Below are positions 41,651 through 51,599 of a DNA stretch of 64,000 nucleotides, in pieces. The notes beneath the pieces were generated by a model. It was not told where the DNA came from and made no database searches. It saw only the letters and a list, made by a program, of their open reading frames with translations. Every line of letters starts with the position of its first letter. The first letter of the stretch is position 1. The position numbers and the translations under genes were made by a program. The stretch spans positions 18,677,382 through 18,741,381 of the forward strand of contig JAJEKV010000001.1 in NCBI GenBank assembly GCA_021234155.1. Reading direction: 5' to 3'. Source of the DNA: Isoetes taiwanensis (lineage: Eukaryota; Streptophyta; Lycopodiopsida; Isoetales; Isoetaceae).

Positions 41651-42255
41651 TTCCCCGGGGCGCTTTGGCTACCCGGGCTGGCCTAGTATTTTACGGCCGA
41701 GGCCTGCCCTGGATGCGAGCAAAGTGACGGATGGCGTGGGGCAGCTGGCAAGTGTGAAGGATGGCGACCTTGTGTGTGCTGAGTGGATGTCGCTTGCGTG
41801 TTGCGGCACACACTCAGGGGGTGCCTTTGGCGCGCCTTAGGCTGGAGATAGGTGAGGAGGCACCTCGATGGGCGACTTCCTGAGCGGTTTTTACGAAGCG
41901 CCTTCCACTGCCCCGTCTAGGCGATTGGCGTTAGGGGCGTCTGTTTTCCAGCACCCGGTTGTGAAGAGGTTACGGTTGGGAGCTGCTTGGTGAAGCCTTG
42001 TCCTCGCGGAGGTATGAAGGTATGCTTGTTGCTTGTGCAACAGCATGGATTTTGGATTGGTGAGCAGCTATAGTCATCCCCGGCAAACGGTTTTTCCCTG
42101 CGGTGGTTTTTAATCCGGGTCCGATGGTTGTGTTCTAGCTCACGTTGTGCTTTGGATTTAAGGGCTTCGCCCATGTTTCTTGCTTCTGACTTCCGGTCCA
42201 GACGGTCCTTATGTACTTGGTCCCATAACCCGATTGGGTTCAGTGGACGTTAAAA
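41651..42255. other. LINE-3'-end-like segment carried by Helitron 4
   Basis: Non-repetitive, GC-rich DNA between the pyrimidine tracts. It ends with TGGTCCCATAACCCGATTGG and 'cagtggacgttaaaa', echoing the LINE end at 39848-39885 (GGGTCCCATAGGCCAATTGG, 'cgtggacgctaaaa'), then a CCTT repeat in the place of the LINE's CTATT tail. Confidence 0.55.
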
Positions 42256-43240
42256 TTTTTCCTTCCTTCCTTCCTTCCTTTTCCCCTTTTCCCATGCTCT
42301 TTTCCCCTTTTCTTACCCTTTACCTCTTCCCTTTTTTTCTCTCGTGCCCTTTTCTCTTCCCTCTTCCTTTTTTCAATTCCTTGCTCCCTCACCCTTCCTC
42401 CTTCTCCCCTTCCCTTTCCTCCTTTTCCTCCAACCATTTCTCTCTTTTTTCTTTTTTCACTTTTTCTTTTCCCTTTTTTTTTCCCAATGGACTTTTTTCC
42501 TTCCGGTTTTTCCTCTTTTTCCCCACCCCTTTCCATCTTCCCCCCTTTTTTTTCCCATGTCTATTTTTCTTTTTCTTTTTTCCTTAATCTACCCTTTTTT
42601 CCTCTTCCCATTTTTTTTGGGTGCCTTTTCCCCTTCCCTTTTCTCATTTCCCTCTTCCCTTTTTTAAAGTTACATTTCCTTTGTTCTCCCTTTTTTTCTT
42701 TCTTGTTTCCACTTTTCCCTTTTCCCTTTCCTTCTCCCCATCCTTTTCTTGTTCCTCTTTTCCTTGACATTTTCCTCATTTTCCCAACCTTTCACTCTTT
42801 TTCCTTTTTCTAGGTGCCCCTTTTCCTTTTCCTTTTTTTCTCTCTCTTTTCCATTTGCATGCCATTTTTCTTTTCCCTTTTCTTCTTTCCACACCCCTTT
42901 CCCTTTTTCCCTTTTTTCCATGCTTTTTTCCTTTCCTTTTTCCATGCTCTTTTTATTTTCCCATTCTTCACTCTTTTTCCCACTCTTTCCCTTTTTCCTA
43001 TGACATTTTTCCTTCCTTTTTCCCTTTACCTCTTCCCCTTTTTCTCGTGCCTTTTCTCAGGTTCCCTTCCCCCATCCCTTTTGATTTTTTCTTTCCCTTT
43101 CCCTTTTCCCATATATTTTTATCTTCTCTTATCCCCACCCCTTTTCCCTTTCTCACTTTCCCCCCCGCTTTTTTTGCCCCTTCACTTCTCTCTTTTCCTC
43201 CTCCCTTTTCCCTTTCCCCTTTTTCTTTACCCTTTCCTCA
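42256..43240. repeat. T/C-rich pyrimidine tract B (inside Helitron 4)
   Basis: Nearly 1 kb of TTTTCCC/CCTTTT type, starting with CCTT units. The overlapping ORFs are not believed. On the Helitron's own strand both tracts are purine-rich. Confidence 0.95.
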
Positions 43241-45019
43241 TAAGAGACCAAAACATGACCAATCCACAGTGGTAGAAGTTGTGCAAGAAATCTTGGCCTT
43301 TGGATGCACCTAGATGATCTCGGCCATTCAAATTAGGGCTTGATCCAATCCAAGAATTACGGTATAACATTATAATATAAGATACGTAGCATTATTCATA
43401 TCGTATCACGATAAATATACCGACCGTCACCCATCAAAGATCGCTGCACTGGGTATTTAACCTTAGGGGTTGACCTAAAAAGGGGTTAAATTAGCTATGC
43501 TGATTTAACCATTAAGGATAATAACCTATAATTTAGGGATCAATATCAAATGGATTAATTAGGGCTAATTAATGCTTTGGGAAGAAGCCACCGCCTAAAA
43601 TTGGCCAAGCCTGGGGATTTCAAATTGGGCTGCCAACCTGATCCCTATCCCAAATTGACTCCCCAAAATTGATCCAAAAGGAGCGAGAGCTGGCCTACCC
43701 TCGACAAAAGCCACCATACCAAGCACTTTTACATTGTAGCTGGGCTGAGCACCAAGACCGAGGGAAGATGGGATGGCACCTGCTTGATAATGGGTCTAGC
43801 AGGAACTCGTGGGTGGCGGATAGCTTTTGTGAATTCTAGATTAACGCCCTTTGGGTACCTGTTGTGTTTGTTTCTCTGTTCTCTCTATGTTTTACTTATA
43901 GGCACTAACCCTTGATTGTAAAAGGTGAGTTCTCTTTTATTTTTATTCTCGAGTTTGCTCTTAAAGGATGGATTGATAGCTCTTGCATAGTATTACCTCT
44001 CTTGAATGGGGGGGATTACGGGGGGTTAGGGAGACCTCCGAGCCCATTCATTGTAGTATGCTCCTAGATAGAGCCCTGTTATCTTATTAGATGCGGCTGT
44101 GTACAAGAGACCACCGGTCATAGATGCTATGGTCCGCTTAGCACTGCAGAAGGGACACAAGTGGTGAAGGGGGGGGTGGGGTCTTTACCACGAACATAAA
44201 AGGCTCCCGGACTCCCTTTCCTGATGGGGCTAGGGCCGATGGCCGGGTCACGTAGAGGGCCGGGTATGGGTCCGACACTCCCCTCGGTGTAGAGGTGTGA
44301 TCCCAGGTATGGAGCATCTTGCACTTTGAGTAGATTTAGGGTGAGTAAGCCGGGTATGAATGCGGGGGGTGTCCGCGCACGTATTCTCTAGCTCACCCAT
44401 GGAACCACCGCGGGATCCCCGAAGGGGACGCTTCCGACCCGCCTCGCGCGCATCGGACCGGGCTGCCATGAACCCTCGGGAGTGGGGCTCGGCAGGGTGA
44501 TACCCGAGCGCTGCGTCTCCTAAGGCTATAGAAGCCATAGTGAATCGATCCATCTGCAAGGTGTGCCGAGGAGGGGCGGATGAGTGGATAACCCTAGCCG
44601 GAGATGTTCTATGCCAACGCCAGTTATACCTCTGCTCCCGCTGATCTCTTGAGGCCGAAGCCTATCCTATCCTCGAAGAGTCCGGGCCGGGGGTAGAACC
44701 CGGGGGTTTGGGGCGTTCTTAGGGTTAGATGCATATTCTTTGCCGCTGGTATTTGATGGATGATCCACCTTCGTGGTGGATATTTATATATATATATTTG
44801 TCTTTGTGTGGCTAACATGTATTCACGCTTCGCACTTAGAGTCCCATCAAGGCGTGGGGAATGACACCTCAGGTGTTGTCCTTCACTCCCGCATCTCTCT
44901 CTATAGATGGCCTGGGATAGACTAGGTTCCTGCTCATGGCGCAGATGGTCGCCATATGGAGGGAAAGTCCTCGTATGTATACGCCGGGTCGATATATTCG
45001 GGGTGGAGCGCCACAAAGG

Positions 45020-45037
45020 TGGCTCGGGGAGCATGGT
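45020..45037 (+). other. Degenerate primer-binding site of the chromovirus-type element
   Basis: TGGCTCGGGGAGCATGG, just inside the 5' LTR end, resembles the usual TGGTATCAGAGCATGG with substitutions and an indel. Weak alone, but it is in the right place. Confidence 0.35.
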
Positions 45038-45184
45038 TCTCGGGGAAGCCAAATCATGCACCGCCACATACTAACTCAAGTAGGATCGTTAGATAGTGTG
45101 TGAGGATTTTATAGTATGAGATTTGGGTGGTAGTAGATGTCATCATGATTGCTTTTAACGGGTTAAGTAGAAAATGCAATGCGT

Positions 45185-45490
45185 GATACCCTAAGCAGAA
45201 ACCCCAACCCTAAGTGTGGCAGGGGGTACCCGGGTAATGGGCGCATCTGGCATGCACTCCTCGAGGTAGGGGGTGCCCGCCACCTAGGAAAAAAAACCCT
45301 AACCCTAAGTGGCGGAGGGTACCCTGGACGCCACCGGGCGCCTCCCTCGTGAAAGTAACGCCGAGGTAGGGGTGCCCGCCAATTCTAAAACGTGTCTCCG
45401 CCACTTTTTCCTTTTTTAAAAATTTTTAGGGTTAAAATTTCAAATCTAGTCAAAAGGTAACTTTTTCTTTTATTTTTTAAACCTAGTGTT
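45185..45490. repeat. Duplicated leader segment of about 115 bp
   Basis: Two units share 'ccctaagtg.ggc.gaggg(g)tacc', 'cgaggtaggg.gtgcccgcca' and similar words (about 45190-45290 and 45295-45385). The telomere-like CCCTAACCCTAAG here is only two repeats long and part of this duplication. Confidence 0.65.
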
Positions 45491-45493
45491 TCC

Positions 45494-45640
45494 TTGAGCA
45501 GAGTCTCTATCTCCTATTTCTCCTCTCTCTCTCTATTTCTCCTCTCTCTCTACCTTTCTCTCTCTTTTCTATTTCTCTCTCCCTCTCTTTTCCTCCTCTC
45601 TCTTCATATATCTCTCCTCTTCTCTCTTCTAGAAGGTTCT
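45494..45640. repeat. CT-rich microsatellite block
   Basis: A short CT/CTCC-type pyrimidine block before the first SINE-like copy, similar in makeup to the larger array at 46.05-48.96 kb. Confidence 0.85.
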
Positions 45641-45975
45641 AGGATCATCAAGGTTCTATATCATCAAAAACCTTTAATTAACCAATTTCCATTGCCCCAT
45701 ATAACTAAACATGGACTTCTTATTCTTTTTAAGAAAAGGCTGGTTGGTCTAGTGGTAGGGTGGGGGTTTGGGGGAGCAATGTCAGGGGTTCAAGTCCGTG
45801 GTAAACCAAAAATTTTGTCCACCAAACTTGGGGAGGTTTTGAGGCCAAGGCCCGCGGGGCCGCCCGATCAAAGCCACCGTGGCGCGCATCGTCAACGTCG
45901 ATCTCTATCTCCAGGACTCACTCACTCCCACTCCACTCCTCACGGGGCGCTATTTCTTTTTATTATAGACTCCTA
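45640..45975 (+). mobile_element. tRNA-like SINE, copy 1
   Basis: GGTTGGTCTAGTGGTAGGG (A box, about 45741) and GGGTTCAAGTCC (B box, about 45787) are spaced like a polymerase III tRNA promoter. The body 'aaaccaaaaattttgtccaccaaacttggg' (as ACCAAAAATTTTGTCCACC) and the end 'gggcgctatttctttttattata' match copy 2 at 49.23 kb, as does about 60 bp upstream of the A box. Confidence 0.7.
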
Positions 45976-46045
45976 GGGCCCTCCTGGCTGGGCCCTTTTC
46001 TTTAACCCGGCTCGGCCTTACCGGCCTGCCTCGGGTTTAGCCCAC

Positions 46046-46425
46046 CCATGTGCCCTATCTCCCTCTTTTCCCTCCTCTCTTCTCTGTCTTCTCTCTCCTA
46101 TCTCTTCCCTCTCTCCTTTCTCCTTTCTTCTCTCTCCTCCCTCCTCTCCTTCTCTCTTCTCTCTCCTCTCTTCTTTCTCCTATCTCTCTCCTCTCTCTCT
46201 ATTTCTCCCTCTCTCTATCTCCTCTCTTCTCTCCTCTCTCTATTTCTCCCCCTCTCTCTATCTCCTCTCTTCTCTCTCCTCTCTCTTTCCCCCCTCTCTC
46301 TTCTTCCTCCTCTCCCTTCTCTCTTCTCTCTCTTTCCTTTCTTCCCCCCCCTCTCTCTCCCCCACCCTTTTCTCTCTCTTATCTCTCTCTCTTTCTCTAT
46401 CTCTCCTTTTGTCTCTTTCTCTCTC

Positions 46426-46488
<63 letters not shown>

Positions 46489-46759
46489 TTTTTCCTTCTC
46501 TCTCTCCTATCTCCCCCTCTCTCTCTGTTTCTTACCCCCTCTCTCTATTTTCTCCTCTCTCTATCTTTTTTCTCTCTCTTCCCCCTCTCTTCCCTCTCCC
46601 TTTCTCTCTTCTCTCTCTCTCTCTCTCATCTCTCTCATCTCTCTTTCCCCGGCTCTCTCTCTCCTCTCTCTTCCCTCTCTCTTCCTCTCTTCTCCCTCCT
46701 CTCTCCTCTCTCCTCTCTATCTCCTATCTCTTCTCTCTCTCCTTTCTCTCTCCCTCCTA

Positions 46760-46824
<65 letters not shown>

Positions 46825-46889
46825 CTTTTCTCTCTCCTATCTCTTCCCTCTCTCCCATCTCTCTCCTCTCTCCTATCTCTCTCCTCCCT

Positions 46890-46923
<34 letters not shown>

Positions 46924-47781
46924 CTCTCTCTTCTCTCTCCTCTCTCTCCCTATCTCCCCCTCTCCCCTTTTCTTTTTCTCTTGGCCCGGCCGGCCTCACT
47001 CGCCTTTCTTTTGGCCCACCCGCGTGACCTTTTCTCTTGCACCCTTCCTACTGGCCTCTCCCTTCATTGAACGCCTCGTTGGATCCACAGGACTATTCCT
47101 AGAAACAAGCCTCTTGTCTTTATTTGAGCCCACCACGTGTGTCGACTATAGGGCCTTCCTCTGTCTCTCTTTTCCTTCCTCTCTCCTCTCTTCTCTCTTC
47201 TCTCTCTCTACTCTCTTTCTCTCTCCTCTCTCTTCTCTTCTCTTTATCTTTACCCTCTCCCTCTCTTTTCTCTCTTCTCTTCTCTCTCTCTCCTCTCTCC
47301 TCTCTTTCTCTCTCCTCTCTCTTCTACGTTCTCTTTTTGCTCCCTTTCCTCCTATCTGAGCCTCGGTAGGCTTGCCATCCCTCTAAGTTTGGGCCCACCC
47401 ATGTGCCCTATCTCCCTCTCTCCTCTCTCTCTCTTCTCTCTGTCTTCTCTCTCCTATCTCTTCCCTCTCTCCTCTCTCTCTCTCTTCTCTTCTCTCTCCC
47501 ATCTCTTCCCTCTCTCCTTTCTCCTTTCTTCTCTCTCCCTCCCTCCTCTCCTTCTCTCTTCTCTCTCCTCTTTTCTTTCTCCTATCTCTCTCCTCTCTCT
47601 CTATTTCTCCTCTCTCTCTATTTCTCTCTCTCTCTCTCTCTCTCTCCTTTCCCCTCTCTTCTTCCTCCTCTCTCTTCTCTCTTCTCTCTTTCCTTTCTCC
47701 CCTCTCTCTCTCCCCACCCTTTTCTCTCTCTCTTATCTCTCCTCTTTTCTCTATCTCTCCTGTCTCTTTCTCCTCTTCCTT

Positions 47782-47857
<76 letters not shown>

Positions 47858-48098
47858 CTTTTTCCTTCTCTCTCTCTCTATCTCTCTTCTCTCTCTCTGT
47901 CTCCCCCTCTCTCTCTCTTTCTCCCCTCTCTCTATCTTTTTCTCTCTCCTCTCTCTCTTCCCTCTCCCCTTTCTCTCTTCTCTCTCCTGTCTCTCTCATC
48001 TCTCTCATCTCTCTTCTTTCCCCGCTCTCTCTCCTCTCTCTTCCTCTCTCTTCCTCTCTTCTCCCTCCTCTCTCCTCTCTCCTCTCTCTGTCTCCTCT

Positions 48099-48165
<67 letters not shown>

Positions 48166-48209
48166 CCTCTTTCTCACACCCTCTCTCTCATCTCTCCTCT
48201 CTCCTCTTT

Positions 48210-48268
<59 letters not shown>

Positions 48269-48345
48269 CCCCCCTATCTCTCTCCTATCTCCCTCTCTCT
48301 CTCTCCTATCTCTCTCTCCCTCCTATCTCTCTCCTCTCTCTCCTA

Positions 48346-48385
<40 letters not shown>

Positions 48386-48437
48386 CCTATCTCTTCTCTC
48401 TCCCCATCTCTCTCCTCTCCCTCTCTCTCTCTCCTAC

Positions 48438-48480
<43 letters not shown>

Positions 48481-48955
48481 CTCTTCTTTCCCCTCTTTCT
48501 CTCTCTCTCCCTCTCTCTCTCCCCCCTCTCTCTCTCCCCCCCTCTCTCTCTCCCCACTCTCTTTCTTCCATCTCCTCCATCTCTCTCTCCTCTCTCTTCC
48601 CTTCCTTCTCTCTCTCCTATCCCTCTCCTCTCTCCCTATTTCTCCCCTCTCTCTCTATCTTTCTCTCGTTTTCCTATTCCTTTTTCTCTCTCTCTTCTCC
48701 CTCCTCTCTCTCCTCTCTCTTCCCTCTTTTCTTTCTCTCTTTTCTCTCCTCTCTCTTCTTTCCCCTCTCTCTCTTTCTCTTCTCTCTCCTCTCTCTTCTT
48801 TCCCCTCTTTCTCTCTCTCCCATGTCTCTTCCTTTCCCTCTCCTCTCTCTCTCTCTCCCCCTCTCTCTCTCTCCTCCCCTCTCTCTCCCTTCCATCTCCT
48901 CCCTCTCTCTCTCCTCTCTCTTCCCTCTCCTCTCTCCCCTCTCTCTCTCATCTCT
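46046..48955. repeat. CT-rich satellite-like array, about 2.9 kb
   Basis: Almost pure pyrimidine on the plus strand, dominated by CTCTCT with TTCC interruptions and perfect CT runs (for example 46435-46486 and 46765-46818). Two long blocks (46046-46980 and 47405-48955) are each introduced by the same words, CCCACCCATGTGCCCTATCT, at 46039 and 47395, so the block is duplicated with a period near 1.36 kb. Ser/Leu/Pro ORFs up to 529 codons on plus and Arg/Glu ORFs on minus are artefacts of composition. Confidence 0.95.
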
Positions 48956-49062
48956 CTTTAGCTTTATCCTAGAACATTCTAGAAGGTTGTAGGATTGTGT
49001 ATGTTTTAAACCCTGCATGTAGCCCACCTTTAACAATGTTGAAATGATCATTTATTTCAAGG

Positions 49063-49150
49063 AATTGATCCTTGCCCTAGTGGTTGAGATTCAGGGCTGG
49101 AGTACCACAGCCCAGGGTTCGAATCCTTCCTAAACCAAAAAAGTTTTAGC
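49063..49150 (+). other. Second tRNA-like sequence, different family
   Basis: TTGCCCTAGTGGTTGAG resembles an A box and GGGTTCGAATCC a perfect B box 35-40 bases later, followed by 'ttcctaaaccaaaaaagttt'. It is directly upstream of SINE copy 2. It could be the head of a second SINE; it does not fold clearly as a functional tRNA. Confidence 0.45.
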
Positions 49151-49440
49151 ATCAAGGCTTTTAACTAATCAAAGGAATTTCCATTGCTCCAGCATTAACT
49201 AAGCATGGACTTCCTATTCTTTCAAGAAAAGACTGGTTGGTCTAGTGGTAAGGGTGGGGGGTTTGGGGGGCAATGTCCAGGGTTCAAGTCCATGCTAAAC
49301 CAAAAAAATTTTGTCCACCAAACTTGGGAGCTTTTGAGAGGCCAAGGCCTACGGACGACCCAGATCAAGCCACGTGGCGCCTCCTTATCCCTTGATGGGG
49401 TGTGAAATACTCACGGACGCTATTCTTTTATAATATAGGA
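49150..49440 (+). mobile_element. tRNA-like SINE, copy 2
   Basis: Same A box (GGTTGGTCTAGTGGTAAGG, about 49235), B box (GGGTTCAAGTCC, about 49280), body and 3' end ('ggacgctattcttttataatata') as copy 1 at 45.74 kb. The two copies flank the CT-rich array. Confidence 0.7.
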
Positions 49441-49530
49441 CAATACTGTCTTGATAAGTATAAGTTAATTGTTTCTTTTTATGGCGTTCTCTTCAAAGCG
49501 TTAAAGTTTAGAATATAGTGGAATTACAAA

Positions 49531-49963
49531 ATGTTCTCTATTCATTCCAACTATCTTGCAGAAGAGACCCTTTGGGAATATGAGGAGAGGATTACCGACA
49601 TGGTTAGGAGGGATGATCCCGGACCCCAGGACGGGACTATGGCCGGAGATATGGTGAATATCCAGTGGGATGAAGGCTATGAGATCGAACCCACCGCCAC
49701 CGGAGAACCCTATGATCGACAGGGGGGCTGGAGATAGTTAACATCCTTAGGGAATGAGCTTTCGAGGATGCGAAGATGACCACATGCCGTACACGGGACT
49801 ATTGGAATATGAGCGGGCACGCGAGGCTTTCGAGGGCGCTAACGACCACCTTTGGCAACTCTTCTATGCTCTGCGAAGGCTTTTCAATCTTCTCATTGTC
49901 GACCCAACATGGGAATACCAACCATTGATTGTCCAAGCACGGGCGCGTTATAAACTTCGTTAG
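49531..49963 (+). CDS. Pre-gag ORF(s), not recognised
   Basis: Two close frames (49531-49737 and 49754-49963) look coding: NYLAEETLWEYEERITDMVR in the first, GLLEYERAREAFEGANDHLW and LFYALRRLFNLLIVDPTWEY in the second. An in-frame stop and a frame change separate them. The sequence after 49970 looks like a 3' UTR with AATAAA at about 50160. It may be a broken start of gag, an extra ORF of the element, or a captured gene. Confidence 0.4.
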
Positions 49964-50730
49964 TACATGCGGAAAGTACCGCTCGCCAATCCTATACCCC
50001 TAGCGAACCCCTAGGCTTGGTCTCTTGGTTATGTTTTCTTTTGTTCTTTGTTATCTCAGTGTGCAAGTAAAACTTTAAGATCTCCTTTGTATCATACCTA
50101 CTTTTGTATCAAAGCGGGTAATACCGATTAACTTGTTGTTGTACTCAACTTCAATGAAATAAAATATTAATTTCTGTTTGTATATTATCTTATCGCTATT
50201 AGCAAATGTTATCTTAAAGGAATTGTACATTCTTGTAAATCGCTTATACTTTCATAAATGCTCACTATAGGCGGTGCGCGTAGCGTAAGCAGCAAACACC
50301 CTCAACGCCCGTGGTGACTTTGAGCGAGGTGATTTTAATGAAAAGGCAACTTCGGCCCGAATTCTGAGGGCCTATGTATTGCATACCAATCCACCACTTA
50401 ACAAACCCGGAGGGCGGACGGAATTACCTCGCGACCAATGAGTCCACACACTGCTTGACCATCTCCCCTAGAGCTAGCCACGTGCACTGTACCAAGGAGG
50501 CCTCATGCTAAAAGCGTCACCAGAAGTTCCTCTAAGGATGGCGCCACTTCCTCACACTCAACCACTTCGGTGTCTTACAGGTCATCAGCTATCGGTCGGT
50601 GACCATCGCGGAAGCGTGGGATAAGAATACCGTAAAACCGATTGATCTGACCATAACTAGTATATAGAAGAACGGGGAAGTTGGCTCAATTTGATGGGTA
50701 ATCAGGCGGCTTAAATCACGAGAATCCTGG

Positions 50731-51447
50731 TTGGGCCGAGATGAAGGAGTTTGGAAATCCTATGGAATGACGGAAAAGGATCTGAGGAAAAGTTGCCACC
50801 ACCAACCTTCACCCGGGCTGCCGGTATTTGGTGGAAGGGTTATGCGAGCTAAGCACACGGACGGGGAGCGGTGCAAGTTCAAAAAGTTCGCTAAGGCTTT
50901 TAAATCGCATTACGTGCCTCGAGTGCGCACAAATGCCGGCCAGATCCGGACCTTTTTACGGGTTAGAGCGAAGGGCATGTCCGTTCGGGGCCTACTAAGC
51001 GATGAATTCATGCGATTGAGGTTGTATGTACCCGGAATGAATGAAAAGAGGGCAGTAGAGGGCTACATTGAAGGGTTGGCCCCATCCATTAAGCGAATGG
51101 TCAAGGCCATAGACCCAAAATCGATGCGAAGCGGAAGCTAAGGCATTAAGCCTCGAGGAGGACCGCGCAAAAGGAAACCGATATCGCTGACCGCTCCTTA
51201 CTCCACGGCAGCAGTACCGTCCACACCTTACAAACCCGTTCCCCAGTCAAGGGCCCTCTGTGAGAACTCTTACGGCCGCCCGGGAGGAAGAAAGTCACCT
51301 TTAGCACACCGGATAAGCGAGAACAATGCCGGTAAGGAAGTTGAACCTCTTCTGATCCATTCCTAAAGAGGCCATAGAACAGCTCCCGTCGAGATAAGGC
51401 ATGCTCACAGTGTATGAGGCACGGACACTTCATGCAAAATTGTCCCT
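50731..51447 (+). pseudogene. Retrotransposon gag (capsid core and zinc knuckle)
   Basis: The block 50731-51141 has the gag capsid pattern: FAKAFKSHYVPRVRTNAGQI, RAKGMSVRGLLSDEFMRLRL, YVPGMNEKRAVEGYIEGLAP. After a stop and frame changes the CCHC knuckle CSQCMRHGHFMQNC is seen at about 51400-51444. Gag packages the element's RNA. Upstream gag sequence (50270-50730) is only readable in scraps. Confidence 0.75.
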
Positions 51448-51599
51448 ATGTTACCCAGGGCCCGGTGGCCATGGCCGACCCTTGATTGGGAAGAATTGGA
51501 GTCCAACCTCCTGTTGAGGGCCGAGGCTCCCGAATACATTCACGGTCGTCTCATATTCTTGCCACTATAGAAACTGCCTTGCTGAAAGTCAATTTACAT

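Larger units (their letters stand above)
40793..43382 (-). mobile_element. Helitron 4 (minus strand, 2.6 kb) inserted in the 5' LTR
   Basis: Reading the minus strand, the element starts TCTTATATTATAATG at 43382 and ends GCCCAGCAACGCTGGGC, ACCATTA, CTAG at 40793. It is flanked by A (complement of 43383) and T (complement of 40792). Removing it rejoins 'tatatggta' to 'tacgtagc', which aligns with the uninterrupted 3' LTR, so the empty site is seen in the same window. Cargo is two long pyrimidine tracts and a LINE 3'-end-like piece near 41.65-42.25 kb. Confidence 0.9.
40766..45013 (+). repeat. 5' LTR (interrupted by Helitron 4)
   Basis: Left part 40766-40792 and right part 43383-45013 together make about 1.66 kb, matching the 3' LTR at 55550-57178. 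Shared blocks include 'ttaaattagctatgct.atttaacc', 'cattgtagtatgctcctagat' (as CATTGTAGTATGCTCC) and 'cacgtattctctagctcaccc'. The copies differ by many indels, so the insertion is old. Minus-strand ORFs in 44.1-45.1 kb are shadows. Confidence 0.8.

Noticed and set aside
40906-43313. Phe/Pro/Ser-rich plus ORFs and Lys/Gly/Glu-rich minus ORFs up to 164 codons
   Set aside because: Pyrimidine-tract artefacts inside Helitron 4.
44127-45069. Minus-strand ORFs of 65-147 codons in the 5' LTR
   Set aside because: They lie in LTR DNA and are not kept in the 3' LTR copy except as fragments.
45295-45312. Interstitial telomere repeat (CCCTAACCCTAAG)
   Set aside because: Only two units, explained by the local 115-bp duplication.
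46048-48992. Ser/Leu/Pro-rich ORFs of 316-529 codons and Arg/Glu-rich minus ORFs
   Set aside because: They are open only because CT/GA repeats contain no stop codons; several overlapping frames are open at once.
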